From NCBI GenBank assembly GCA_030146915.1, contig JASLAT010000011.1:5344-69343 (forward strand): a stretch of DNA of 64,000 nucleotides, written 5' to 3'. A model generated the notes under the pieces. The model had not been told where the DNA came from, did no database searches, and was given only the letters and a program-made list of their open reading frames with translations. The position numbers and the translations under genes are program-made. The number at the start of each line of letters is the position of its first letter. The stretch's first letter is position 1. Of the stretch, positions 52,551 through 62,511 are shown one piece after another. Source of the stretch: Tissierellales bacterium (lineage in GTDB: Bacteria > Bacillota > Clostridia > Tissierellales > Tissierellaceae).

Positions 52551-54235
52551 ATTTACATTCTACTATAGTTCTATTAACTGTATTAAAATAAATAGAATTG
52601 ATGATGTAGATAACATCTTTACATTCTACTATAGTTCTATTAACTGAAGCTAAAGAATTGGGAGTTAGTCAATCTAATCTTACTTTACATTCTACTATAG
52701 TTCTATTAACTGATCACTAAAGTTGATAAGATACCTTACAATAACCGCTTTACATTCTACTATAGTTCTATTAACTGAAAGAGATATGTTCGCTTTAAGA
52801 GCAACTATGCATATCTTTACATTCTACTATAGTTCTATTAACTGTCTATAAGGAGGTGGGGATATGCGAGATATTGAGAGAGCTTTACATTCTACTATAG
52901 TTCTATTAACTGTAATTCATATTGAACTTTACCAGACTTCAATAAAACCTTTACATTCTACTATAGTTCTATTAACTGTCAATGTAGAAGAGTATAAGTA
53001 ATACAGCCAAAGCCTTTACATTCTACTATAGTTCTATTAACTGCTCCTTTATCAGTAGTTACTTCTAGTATTGGAGATGGCTTTACATTCTACTATAGTT
53101 CTATTAACTGGCAGTAGTTATGCCTAGTTCAAGCAGCTTACTAAGCTTTACATTCTACTATAGTTCTATTAACTGTATCCCGCCTATCTCTATCTCTAAT
53201 TCCTTTAAGTCTTTACATTCTACTATAGTTCTATTAACTGAATCATCCGAGGTTATCTGTTGTTTGTAGCCAATCTTCTTTACATTCTACTATAGTTCTA
53301 TTAACTGGCTAATGATGCAACAGCAATTGGAGTACTTTTAAACTTTACATTCTACTATAGTTCTATTAACTGTGAAGATCTTATTTTAACAGCTAGATGG
53401 AAAAATACTACCTTTACATTCTACTATAGTTCTATTAACTGTGGATGCCGATACTGCAGCAAGTGTTCTTACTAATACAACTTTACATTCTACTATAGTT
53501 CTATTAACTGATCTTCGTGGCCCTCATTCATATTGATAACAGATATCTTTACATTCTACTATAGTTCTATTAACTGATATTTCAAACTTTTGGATCTATA
53601 CTTCAGGGAGATCTTTACATTCTACTATAGTTCTATTAACTGAACGTGCATTTACAATGAGTATATCAGGTGCTTTTACCTTTACATTCTACTATAGTTC
53701 TATTAACTGGATGATATTAAGTTTAAACGCTTATAGTAACACCGCTTTACATTCTACTATAGTTCTATTAACTGGAGCAGTTGCTATGGCTATTGGACCA
53801 CTTTTAAAGGGCTTTACATTCTACTATAGTTCTATTAACTGATGGGAGGCGAAGCTGGTTATATACTAGCTGATAACTTTACATTCTACTATAGTTCTAT
53901 TAACTGGATGAACCAGACTTACCAGGTAAGTTACCTCAGGTCTTTACATTCTACTATAGTTCTATTAACTGTAAAGATACAGTTGTATCTGTGACACTTT
54001 CAACAGACTTTACATTCTACTATAGTTCTATTAACTGGGGGAAATAGTCCCCTCTACTTTAAGGAGGTAAAGTACTTTACATTCTACTATAGTTCTATTA
54101 ACTGGACCTGTTCTACCTTTTTTATATCTGTAATTTCTTGCTTTACATTCTACTATAGTTCTATTAACTGTTACTGGTGCCCTAAGCAATCACTTAAGAG
54201 TTTAGCTTTACATTCTACTATAGTTCTATTAACTG
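52551..54235 (-). CRISPR. CRISPR array, 26 repeats / 25 spacers, type I-B
   Basis: A 30-bp repeat recurs 26 times. On the plus strand it begins CTTTACATTC, continues TACTATAGTT and ends CTATTAACTG. Only the leftmost copy (52551-52580) differs, with A for the first C. The 25 spacers are 35-39 nt and all different. The cas operon reads leftward into it and the variant copy is at the far left, so I infer transcription on the minus strand, leader at the right. crRNA 5' handles would then be ATGTAAAG. Repeat length and the GTTAATAGAAC...TGTAAAG form fit I-B repeats. Confidence 0.97.
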
Positions 54236-54411
54236 CCTACCAGCTGTATCCCTTATATTATCTAAGCTTTAATAGTGATTTCTATCGACCTAATAGAATA
54301 TCTATAAAAGTATAAAATTTGTTTTTTATAATTTGTGCATTTTAGTCTAAAACGTGTTAGTTTAAACATTTGTCAACCTCTCATATTAACGAGTATATCA
54401 ACAGTCGACAA
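54236..54411 (-). promoter_or_regulatory. probable CRISPR leader
   Basis: 176 nt between cas2 and the first full repeat, mostly AT-rich, containing no gene. This is the leader position for leftward transcription. Immediately outside the last repeat is a 31-nt spacer-like piece (54236-54266), then CTTTAATAGTG, which resembles the repeat start only weakly. Confidence 0.6.
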
Positions 54412-54690
54412 TTAAAATATATTTGAGTTTAAATCATCTTCTTTACCAAGAAATTCTTTTTTCACCCATTTTTCCGATCTACTACTAAAAATAATTATTG
54501 AGTCTTTATCTTTTCTAATATACTTTTTTAACTCTGATTTCAATGAATACAATTGAAGCTCAGTTAATTTTCCTTCAAATACAGATTTTTGTATATTCGT
54601 TAAGTATCTCTTACATATTTTAAATATATTTCTTGATATATAAGGGCCTTTTTCATCAGCTATTATATCATATATTAATAAAACATACAT
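54412..54690 (-). CDS. cas2: CRISPR-associated endonuclease Cas2
   Basis: Part of the Cas1-Cas2 spacer integrase. 92 residues from ATG 54690 (MYVLLIYDI), which follows GGTGG by 5 nt; the longer GTG start overlaps cas1. The ferredoxin-like fold has the N-terminal strand ending in the conserved Asp (YD), KRYLTNIQKSVFEGKLT and IIIFSSRSEKWV. Last cas gene before the leader and array. Confidence 0.95.
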   Translation of the reverse strand: MYVLLIYDIIADEKGPYISRNIFKICKRYLTNIQKSVFEGKLTELQLYSLKSELKKYIRKDKDSIIIFSSRSEKWVKKEFLGKEDDLNSNIF

Positions 54691-54692
54691 TT

Positions 54693-55712
54693 TTACCACC
54701 ACATTTTAAAGCTCTCATATTTTTTCTCACCTATTAAATGTTTTATTAACTTATAACACTCTAATCTAACTAAGTATCGATATGATACATCTCTGTCTAG
54801 TTCCCTATGCTTAATGGTTCTATCTAATGAATTATTATATTCTTGTATTATTTTCTTTCTAGAATTATTTTTCAAGTATAAAAAATTAGACTCTTTTTCG
54901 AAATCACTCCTTGTTATTTGTTTTCTATTTAATAAAGAAAATATTAATCTATCTACAATAATTGGTTTAAAAACCTCTGAAACATCTAAAGATAAAGAAA
55001 ATCTTTTTACTCCTGGTTCATGAAGATAACTTATAGTTGGATCCATTTGTGTTTTATATATTTCTGATAAAACAGTAGTATAGAATAATGAATTTATAAA
55101 AGAAATCATTGAATTAATCATATTATTAGGTGGTCTCCTGACTCTTTTTTCAAATCTAATATCTTGATTTATAATTTTATTCCATGTTCTGTAGTAATTT
55201 CTCCTTATATTACCCTCTAGACCCATTAAAGCTTCTATTGTGTTCATATATTTTATCTTATTATTCAAAGATTTTATCTTTTTCATATCAGCATTTAAAT
55301 CAATTCCTCTATTATTATAATATCTAAGGTTTCTATATATATTATGTGTAGCTGCATATACTAATTCTTTCGCTATATATATCCTTTTATCTTCTTCAAT
55401 ATAATGTAGAACCTGTTTAACTAATAAATCACCACTAATAGCTTCTTTTTTAGGAAAAAATGTACCTGAATAAAATCCGTAATAATTATATATATGCAAT
55501 TTAATAGCCTTCTGTGATATAAAATTCAAAAATTTACTATTTAGATCCACCTCTCCAAATACATATATATCTTCAACTATCTCTGATTTTATATTTCTTC
55601 TATCTTCATCTGCCTCTATAAGTATATTATTATCTTTTCTACGAAGCCTACAATTTTGAAATATATAAAATTCCTTACCGATAATATCACCCCTAAACAA
55701 AACATAAATCAT
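54693..55712 (-). CDS. cas1: CRISPR-associated endonuclease Cas1 (type I-B)
   Basis: Spacer-acquisition integrase. Metal ligands lie in EALMGLEGNIRRNYY (Glu), TISYLHEPG (His) and LDVSEVFKPIIVDRL (Asp/Glu). The N-terminal beta domain reads KEFYIFQNCRLRRKDNNI as in subtype I-B. The coordinates use ATG 55712, which overlaps cas4 and has no SD. An in-frame SD (AGGGGTGAT) lies inside that extension and points to a start at ATC 55682 (or ATT 55685), which would also give the family's usual N-terminus. Confidence 0.95.
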   Translation of the reverse strand: MIYVLFRGDIIGKEFYIFQNCRLRRKDNNILIEADEDRRNIKSEIVEDIYVFGEVDLNSKFLNFISQKAIKLHIYNYYGFYSGTFFPKKEAISGDLLVKQVLHYIEEDKRIYIAKELVYAATHNIYRNLRYYNNRGIDLNADMKKIKSLNNKIKYMNTIEALMGLEGNIRRNYYRTWNKIINQDIRFEKRVRRPPNNMINSMISFINSLFYTTVLSEIYKTQMDPTISYLHEPGVKRFSLSLDVSEVFKPIIVDRLIFSLLNRKQITRSDFEKESNFLYLKNNSRKKIIQEYNNSLDRTIKHRELDRDVSYRYLVRLECYKLIKHLIGEKKYESFKMWW

Positions 55713-56184
55713 AATAGGAACATTTTTTACAATATGGCTTTTTATTAACTTTTATAGGATAACTGCTATTAATAACTCTATTTATTTCATCTATCTTAAT
55801 TTTAATCAATTTTTGATCTTTATCATCTAAGAAAACTTCAGTTCTTTTTCTAAGAGTAGGATAGTCCAGTATTCCCTTTTCTATATTAATGCCTTTTTTC
55901 TGTAAGATATAGATATAATACTTTACTTGCCATATTGATGCATGTTCTAACTTATCAGATTTTTTTATTTCATGAATTATATTCCAGTCTTCTAGAAAGT
56001 CTATATTTATTTTATCATCAATTAAAATTTGCTTCCTTTCCTTTGAGTAACTATCTTCATCTATTATCTTCCCTATATTAACCAAATCACTTGTATTTTC
56101 CATACTAATACCTTTTGAAAAATACCATAATCTCTTATCACATATTTCATGATAGTAAATCATAACTCCTGTAATTTGCTTCAT
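55693..56184 (-). CDS. cas4: CRISPR-associated exonuclease Cas4
   Basis: RecB-like nuclease with a [4Fe-4S] cluster that trims pre-spacers. Cys15 (HEICDKRLWYF) and the C-terminal Cys152, Cys155 and Cys161 (YCKKCSYYDLC) are the four cluster ligands. Nuclease motifs are IIHEIKKSDK and SIWQVKYYIYIL (QxxxY). 163 residues is the normal size. SD AAGGGATGAT; 11 nt after cas3; overlaps the conventional cas1 start. Confidence 0.95.
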   Translation of the reverse strand: MKQITGVMIYYHEICDKRLWYFSKGISMENTSDLVNIGKIIDEDSYSKERKQILIDDKINIDFLEDWNIIHEIKKSDKLEHASIWQVKYYIYILQKKGINIEKGILDYPTLRKRTEVFLDDKDQKLIKIKIDEINRVINSSYPIKVNKKPYCKKCSYYDLCFV

Positions 56185-56195
56185 ATAATCATCCC

Positions 56196-58430
56196 TTAAA
56201 AAAACATTTCCAAATTTTCTCTTCTTTCCTCTTCTTTTTCCAGATGTTTTATACCGAATTCACTTGAATAATCACAATAATAAATATTTAAGGTACTATA
56301 TTTATCTATTTTAATTACTTCTATATTTTCTGAATCAACAAAATAATATGGAATTGACACTTTAAATTCTTCTAACTTTAATTTAAGCTTTTTCTTTAAG
56401 ATAAATATATCACTTTTATTAAAATTTGAATTATTTGTTAGTTGTATTATAATCTTATCTATTTTTTCCTTATTTTTCTCATATACAGGACTTGGAATAA
56501 CATCTATTGAATTAATATTTCTAAAATATCTAATTACATCTTTTTTATTAAATTCATCATAATTTATAGATTTAATATATTCTATAGTTTGTAAGATTTC
56601 TTTATAATATCTAGTATTTTTCAAACTATCTGTTGAGTATATTTTATTCACTAATTCAATTTTTTCTTTTTCAGATATAGGTCCATCTCCCTTTTTACGA
56701 AGAACTTCTTTAGACATAGTATATATATCTTTATCATTTACATATCCTATCCCACTACATTTTTCCTCTCCACCATCAAATACATATATATTATAATCTA
56801 CATCTAATTGCCTAGCTCTATAGCACCTTCCCATTCTTTGAAAAAGTCCATTTAAATCTGATAGTTCAGTTATTAATATATCAAAATCTATATCTAAAGA
56901 TGCCTCAGCTACTTGAGTGCATATCCAAATGCCAGTTTCTTTATTATTTTTTTGACCAAAATGTATTATTTGTTCTTCTTTTTTCATTCTATCACTCTTA
57001 ATAAATCCACTATGGAATACATTTAAATATTCTTTCATATTATATATATTTACTAATTCTGAAGAAATTTCATTTAATTTTTTTACTGTATTAACAATGA
57101 CTAATACTTTATTATTTTGATATTTAGAATATATAAATTTGCTATTTATAATATCTTTTTTTATTTTCAAACTATGCCTTAATCTATCATTATATAGAAA
57201 TGGTTTGGGCATTTTGAACTTAATATTATCTTTTTCCAGTAAATCCTTTATAAAAGGTGGAAATGTTGCAGTAATTATTGCAAACTTTCCCCCCATATTG
57301 TAAATTTCATTCAATCCTATTATAATATATGCAACCAAATCTGAAGAATACATTTGTATTTCATCTATAACAACCTTTGAATATGAAAGAGTAGCTAACT
57401 TTCTTTCAAATCCAACATATTTATATACAAAATCAAATATCTGATCTATAGTACATATAGTTAAAGGCATTGAAAGTTCATCCGTGATCTCTTTGTAATC
57501 GAGTAAGTCTTGATCTAGTTGATTTTTATTTCTTAAAAGATATTCTGATAAAGTATCTGAATGTAAAAGTCCAACCCTTTCACTTATATTTTCTAATACA
57601 ATCTCATTTCTAATTCTTTCATATATTTGATTAATAGCTGATTTAAGGGGCAGAGTAAAGAACCCCTTATTATTTCCAATCCAAAGTAAACCAGCTTCTG
57701 TTTTACCATAGCCTGTCTCAGCTATGGCAATTACATTTTCATTCCTATTAGTTATCATATATTTCTGTAAATTATTAAATCTTGCATCCTTTCCCCATCT
57801 TTTTTTAAGATTATCTAAGGATTCTTCTAAAAAGTCATTAGGATATTCTATTTTATAATGTCCACTTGCTGCAAAATCCAACTTATTAAGCAAACCTTTT
57901 AATAATATATAATCTTTTATTTGATCTAATGAAAATCCTGATATACCTGACTTGTTAACAGCATGTAATGATGCTTCATTAAAATCTTCTTCTACATATG
58001 GTAATCTATAATAATTAAAGTCTTTTATATCTTCCTTAAAGTACTGTTTAAAATCTTTTATATCACTTATCATATCTTCATTAAATGGTTTTCTTTTATG
58101 ATGATGAGCCACCACATTTATTAAAGTAACTATTTCATTCTTTGTTAAATTATATTCTCTGATAAGCTTTTTATAATTAAGTAGCATGACACTTAAATAT
58201 CCATGAGGTATATTAGGTAAACTCGAAGAAATTTTTTCACCTTTTATCTTTTTTTGAAATACTCGATTCACTTTTCCTATATCATGGTATAAACAAGCAA
58301 GCTCTAATAAATCCCAATTAATATTTATTTTTTCACTATAAATATCTTTCAATACCTCTAAGTTATCAATAAGATTATCTGTGTGTTCCTCTATCGTTTC
58401 TTCAAATGGACAACTTTTAGCTAAATACAT
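56196..58430 (-). CDS. cas3: CRISPR-associated helicase/nuclease Cas3 (HD + DExD/H fused)
   Basis: Effector nuclease recruited by Cascade. The N-terminal HD domain has His16, HD at 49-50 (LYHDIGK) and VAHHHKRK. The helicase has Walker A AETGYGKTEAGLL (about 237-250), DEIQ box VVIDEIQMYSS, SAT-like ITATFPP, and motif VI LNGLFQRMGRCYRAR. 744 residues, intact. SD GAGGGTGAA. Placed between cas5 and cas4 in the operon. Confidence 0.95.
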   Translation of the reverse strand: MYLAKSCPFEETIEEHTDNLIDNLEVLKDIYSEKININWDLLELACLYHDIGKVNRVFQKKIKGEKISSSLPNIPHGYLSVMLLNYKKLIREYNLTKNEIVTLINVVAHHHKRKPFNEDMISDIKDFKQYFKEDIKDFNYYRLPYVEEDFNEASLHAVNKSGISGFSLDQIKDYILLKGLLNKLDFAASGHYKIEYPNDFLEESLDNLKKRWGKDARFNNLQKYMITNRNENVIAIAETGYGKTEAGLLWIGNNKGFFTLPLKSAINQIYERIRNEIVLENISERVGLLHSDTLSEYLLRNKNQLDQDLLDYKEITDELSMPLTICTIDQIFDFVYKYVGFERKLATLSYSKVVIDEIQMYSSDLVAYIIIGLNEIYNMGGKFAIITATFPPFIKDLLEKDNIKFKMPKPFLYNDRLRHSLKIKKDIINSKFIYSKYQNNKVLVIVNTVKKLNEISSELVNIYNMKEYLNVFHSGFIKSDRMKKEEQIIHFGQKNNKETGIWICTQVAEASLDIDFDILITELSDLNGLFQRMGRCYRARQLDVDYNIYVFDGGEEKCSGIGYVNDKDIYTMSKEVLRKKGDGPISEKEKIELVNKIYSTDSLKNTRYYKEILQTIEYIKSINYDEFNKKDVIRYFRNINSIDVIPSPVYEKNKEKIDKIIIQLTNNSNFNKSDIFILKKKLKLKLEEFKVSIPYYFVDSENIEVIKIDKYSTLNIYYCDYSSEFGIKHLEKEEERRENLEMFF

Positions 58431-58450
58431 CTATTCACCCTCTTTATAGT

Positions 58451-59182
58451 TTATATGAAAAATACTATATCTCCATAGTCATCTATATAGAACTCTTGCA
58501 TAAATCTTTCGGGCTCTGATATATATAAAGACTTTACTCTATTCCACTTTCTGTATACCCTTCCTCTACCAAAATTGACTAATTCATAATTTTTATTTAA
58601 ATTAAATATACTACCTGGTTCTCTATTTCTAACTTTTTCAAATTCTAAACCCATTCTCTTTATATCCTCAATTGATATATAGCGTTTATAGGGTTTTGTA
58701 GTATCTACATTATCAAAAAATTCTTTTCTTATATTAACAAGTTTTACCTCATCTATTCTAGCTATATCCTCTCTCCTACCTAATGATGGATACTCCTTTG
58801 GTCTTAATAAACTGCTGTATACTTCATCTATTCTATCTTGATCTACTCTAATATGAATAAGTAACTCCACATCTACGAGTAACTCTATTGTAGCTACACC
58901 CCTAGTTATACCATATTTATTATCAACTTTTAATTGGTGTCTGTTTTTTTCAAATTGTTGATTACCAAATTCATAAATTGTCTGTAAATCATTAACTTTA
59001 GAGTAATAATTTCCTTGAATGGATACATCCATAGGTACATATTCTTTAAAATTACATAAATTATGCACCATACCTATCACAGTTGATGGAGGCGGTAATG
59101 GATAAGTTTCTTTTAATTGAAAACTATTTGGAATCTTATAATTTACCATATTTTGATATAATTTTAATCTAATTGTTTTCAT
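58451..59182 (-). CDS. cas5: Cascade subunit Cas5 (I-B, Cas5t-like)
   Basis: RAMP-fold protein that caps the crRNA 5' handle. The N-terminal MKTIRLKLYQNMVNYKIPNS and the glycine/proline-rich TYPLPPPSTVIGMVHNLC correspond to the Cas5 signature. 243 residues. It overlaps cas7 by 14 nt, so translation is coupled. Confidence 0.93.
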   Translation of the reverse strand: MKTIRLKLYQNMVNYKIPNSFQLKETYPLPPPSTVIGMVHNLCNFKEYVPMDVSIQGNYYSKVNDLQTIYEFGNQQFEKNRHQLKVDNKYGITRGVATIELLVDVELLIHIRVDQDRIDEVYSSLLRPKEYPSLGRREDIARIDEVKLVNIRKEFFDNVDTTKPYKRYISIEDIKRMGLEFEKVRNREPGSIFNLNKNYELVNFGRGRVYRKWNRVKSLYISEPERFMQEFYIDDYGDIVFFI

Positions 59183-60047
59183 AATAATCCCCTATTTTAG
59201 ATTTTAAATTTTCAAAAAACTCTCCAATATTTATAGTATTTAACCTATTTTCTATATCACTAGAATTATCAAATACACCTTTAACTAATCCAACCTCTGT
59301 ATCTTTTAATATATCTTCTGATAAGATACTTTCTATTCTATCTAATTTCAACTTATTATCCTCTACATCTAATGCATTGTAGAAAAGTGGATTTTTTATA
59401 TCATATATTCCGCCAATTATAAATAATGGTGATAAATCTTCCCTCCTACCTTTTATATCCCTATATAAAAATCTTATACTATCTAAAAATAAACCTATTC
59501 TATTTGCCTTTTCTTCATTTTTAATATCTATATCGTAATTATCGTCTATACCAATTTTATCTAAGTCAATTGTTATAGTGTATGCATAATAGGACCTATG
59601 AATTTCTGATTGTGATATATTGCCTCCTGCCTTTGACTTTTCACTTACTTTATTATATCTATCTAAAAGACCTTTATTTGTTAAAAAGTCTAAGTCTCCT
59701 TTAAAAGTTTCCAAAGATATTGCATTAGAAAGCCTAACTACTGCTGATCTTGTTTTAGTATCTTTTTTACCTGTTTTCATATATCCAAATAAGTCTATTT
59801 CAGGATATTTATCAATCATAGCTTCTTTAGAAAACTGTAAAACTGTATTATCTAAGCCTATTGGAGTATCATTTACTCCCATTTGTTCTACAATATTATA
59901 TCTAAGTGCTTGTCTAGATATATATGAATACTGTTCTCCTCTACCTCTAGATATTTTTTTTAATGATGCAACATTTCCTATACCCTCGCCATAATTTGCA
60001 CTTTCAGCTTGAAAAATTATTGATATTGTAAGCCCTTTATTTTTCAT
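59169..60047 (-). CDS. cas7: Cascade backbone subunit Cas7 (Cst2/DevR family)
   Basis: Forms the helical backbone along the crRNA. The N-terminus LTISIIFQAESANYGEGIGNVASLKKI and SYISRQALRYNIVEQMG match the Cst2/DevR (I-B Tneap) variant. 292 residues. SD GAGGAGATGAT; it begins directly after the cas8b1 stop codon. Confidence 0.94.
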   Translation of the reverse strand: MKNKGLTISIIFQAESANYGEGIGNVASLKKISRGRGEQYSYISRQALRYNIVEQMGVNDTPIGLDNTVLQFSKEAMIDKYPEIDLFGYMKTGKKDTKTRSAVVRLSNAISLETFKGDLDFLTNKGLLDRYNKVSEKSKAGGNISQSEIHRSYYAYTITIDLDKIGIDDNYDIDIKNEEKANRIGLFLDSIRFLYRDIKGRREDLSPLFIIGGIYDIKNPLFYNALDVEDNKLKLDRIESILSEDILKDTEVGLVKGVFDNSSDIENRLNTINIGEFFENLKSKIGDYYENN

Positions 60048-61742
60048 TTATATCATCTCCTCTTTATCTTTATCTTCATCATCTATTGAATCTTTATCTC
60101 TTAACCCATTTAATCCTGTTACAAAAGCATATCCTAATAATCCTAACTTTTCCTCATCTTCTAATGCTAGAGTTAGATTTTGAGGCACTGGCTTATTTAA
60201 ATACATATAAGCATTAATAATATTATGCATAAATCCTTGTGAATTTCTAGTTTTTAAAGCATTTAAAAGCCTATAAGAAATACCAGATATTTTATTTTCC
60301 ATGCCCTTTTCAAAGTATTCTTTCATTAATGCATTACCATTTTTTCTACTAAAATAAATTTGTTTTTGCATATTAACTTTCTGCATTTTTAAACCTCCTA
60401 ATAAAATTTTATAGTTAATATTATTTATTCTACTAATATGATAGGTGTTATAATAAATATTTATACCAGGATTTTTAGATATAATATTTACTAGTAAAAA
60501 ATGTATTAAACTAAACATATTCTGTCCGTTGAATATCCTATCTAAAACCTGGTCATATATACTAAGATATAAATTACCTTGTTTATATGTGGCTTTTTCT
60601 ATAGAATATAAATCTTCTTTTGATTTCCTAATTATATCTATAACTTCTTTTGATAAGATATTAAAAATATATCTTTCATCCTTATATCTAACTATTTGTA
60701 TTTCGCTTTCCTCATATTCTAAATCCTCAATATTCTGTCTTCCTACAGCTGCTACTATGGTTCTATAAGATATACTTCTTTCATCCCCTTTAGTCATATG
60801 ATTTATTCTCGTTTTTGCTGAGTTATTAGCATAAACTAATCCTTCTATATTTCTACTGTAATTTATAAATATTCCCTCATATAACGAATAACTAAATCCT
60901 GCTGATATCATACTATATAGAAAATTACATTTAGGACAAATCAATATATCTGATATATGATTCCATACGTATGAAGATTTTCTAACTGAATCAAACCCTG
61001 TTTGATTCAACAAGTTTATAGTATAGGACTCTCCTATTGTATTAATATAACTACCACAAGAAAAACATTCATAAGGCTGTTTAGATTTTACTTCTTTATC
61101 TACATAGTCTAAAAGTGGCTTTATAAAATAATTTTTATAATCATCAAAAACATCAATATACTTTGTTTGGCGAAGTAAAAAGGATACCTCATCTATACCT
61201 CTATTTATATGACTATAAATAACTCCCTTTGCCCTCATATGTTTTTTAGCATCCTCTAATTTACAAATATTAATTATCTCTTTTAACTTCTTCATCTCTC
61301 TAGAAATATCATCAAGTCTATCTTCCACTTTTTCATTTTTCCTTAAGTTTATCTTCTTAATATCCTTAACTTTTTTTTCTAGAAGTTCTGCACCTTTTAT
61401 TAAAGGATAAACCTTTTTATAGTTCGGTCTTCTAAGATAATCTTTTACAATTTCTATTTGTTTATTTAACTCACTTAAATCATCTTTATCAATATTTTCT
61501 ATTTTTTCTATATTTTCAGTTAATTTGGGGTAATAGGATACTATCTTAAACCAAGGTAGATCTTCTTCATAAGTATCAGAAAAATATTTAAAATAATCCT
61601 CTTCAAAATTATTTAAGACTTCACTTTCTATTTCAATACTTGTCTCTTTCATTATATAGTCTCTATTGTTATGTTCTAAAATTCTTATTAAACCTAATAA
61701 GGATGCATTAGTTCTCCAATCACCTAATTGAAACTCTAACAC
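60048..61742 (-). CDS. cas8b1: Cascade large subunit Cas8b1 (Cst1 family)
   Basis: Large subunit that reads the PAM and recruits Cas3. The N-terminus FQLGDWRTNASLLGLIRIL is typical of Cst1. A zinc-binding CxxC pair (CFSCGS around 223 and CPKCNFLY around 268) is the CXXC-CXXC feature that names the family. 564 residues. GTG start in a GGTGAT-AGA-GTG context. It follows cas6 by 15 nt. Confidence 0.92.
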   Translation of the reverse strand: MLEFQLGDWRTNASLLGLIRILEHNNRDYIMKETSIEIESEVLNNFEEDYFKYFSDTYEEDLPWFKIVSYYPKLTENIEKIENIDKDDLSELNKQIEIVKDYLRRPNYKKVYPLIKGAELLEKKVKDIKKINLRKNEKVEDRLDDISREMKKLKEIINICKLEDAKKHMRAKGVIYSHINRGIDEVSFLLRQTKYIDVFDDYKNYFIKPLLDYVDKEVKSKQPYECFSCGSYINTIGESYTINLLNQTGFDSVRKSSYVWNHISDILICPKCNFLYSMISAGFSYSLYEGIFINYSRNIEGLVYANNSAKTRINHMTKGDERSISYRTIVAAVGRQNIEDLEYEESEIQIVRYKDERYIFNILSKEVIDIIRKSKEDLYSIEKATYKQGNLYLSIYDQVLDRIFNGQNMFSLIHFLLVNIISKNPGINIYYNTYHISRINNINYKILLGGLKMQKVNMQKQIYFSRKNGNALMKEYFEKGMENKISGISYRLLNALKTRNSQGFMHNIINAYMYLNKPVPQNLTLALEDEEKLGLLGYAFVTGLNGLRDKDSIDDEDKDKEEMI

Positions 61743-61757
61743 TCTATCACCTCCTAG

Positions 61758-62483
61758 TTACTCTATATTTAAATATCCAAAACCTTGAGATCTTCTACTT
61801 CCAATCCCTGCTTTATATAAATAATCAATAATATATGCTTTAGCAGATATATTAAGAACTGCTAAATTTGCTGGAATTACAATACCATAATGTTTTATAT
61901 TTACAATTTTATTTTTTAATACTTTCACTCTTAGTTCCTTTATATCTTTTTTATTTACACCTTTTAAATTACTTACTAACTGCCAATTAAGGTTTTCTTT
62001 AAATATTTCAAATCCCCTATCATCTCCTATATCATGATACCAAGTTTTTTCATTATCTCCACTATGCTCTCTAACTATAATAGGGCTAGCTGTTGATAGT
62101 ATAATATCTTCCTCTATTAATCCCATCCTTCCTTTTTTAATACTGTTTATAGTGACTGTATTTCTATAAACTGGAATTTCTAAACCTAAGTTTGTAACAA
62201 ATGAATTATAAAAAAGAATTCCCTCAGATAAATCATAAGTAGAAAAATTTAATAAAATTTTTTGATCAGGAATAAAAATACTATCTCTGTTAAATTTAAC
62301 CCCCTTTCCTAAATAAGTGCTAAAAGTAAAATTCTTCTCCTTATTTTCTACTTCATCATATAACTCCATATAATAATCAGAATTTGTTTTTTCAAATAAT
62401 AATTTTAAAATATGCATAATCATTTTATTTTTTTCTTTGGTTATATATGGATTTTCTAGAATTAATTCTACACAAAACCTCAT
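61758..62483 (-). CDS. cas6: CRISPR pre-crRNA endoribonuclease Cas6
   Basis: Cuts the repeat to make crRNAs. RAMP fold with the C-terminal glycine-rich loop AGIGSRRSQGFGYLNIE, diagnostic for Cas6. The catalytic His is not certain from sequence alone. The start is ATG 62483 after AGAGGTGATCAAT; the GTG nine bases upstream belongs to the SD. About 241 residues, first gene of the cas operon. Confidence 0.93.
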   Translation of the reverse strand: MRFCVELILENPYITKEKNKMIMHILKLLFEKTNSDYYMELYDEVENKEKNFTFSTYLGKGVKFNRDSIFIPDQKILLNFSTYDLSEGILFYNSFVTNLGLEIPVYRNTVTINSIKKGRMGLIEEDIILSTASPIIVREHSGDNEKTWYHDIGDDRGFEIFKENLNWQLVSNLKGVNKKDIKELRVKVLKNKIVNIKHYGIVIPANLAVLNISAKAYIIDYLYKAGIGSRRSQGFGYLNIE

Positions 62484-62511
62484 ATTGATCACCTCTTCCC
62501 ACTTTATCTAG

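Noticed and set aside
53657..53842. Open reading frame inside the CRISPR array
   Set aside because: It is made of repeat and spacer sequence (the repeat reads FTFYYSSIN in that frame) and has no ribosome-binding site; it is an artefact of the array.
52551..54235. Plus-strand orientation of the array with the leader at the left
   Set aside because: The degenerate repeat is at the left, cas genes run leftward into the array, and the minus-strand repeat has the I-B form; this remains an inference without RNA data.
54267..54296. A 27th, degenerate repeat right of the array
   Set aside because: Only about 11 of 30 bases match and the preceding spacer would be 31 nt; reported only as a boundary oddity.
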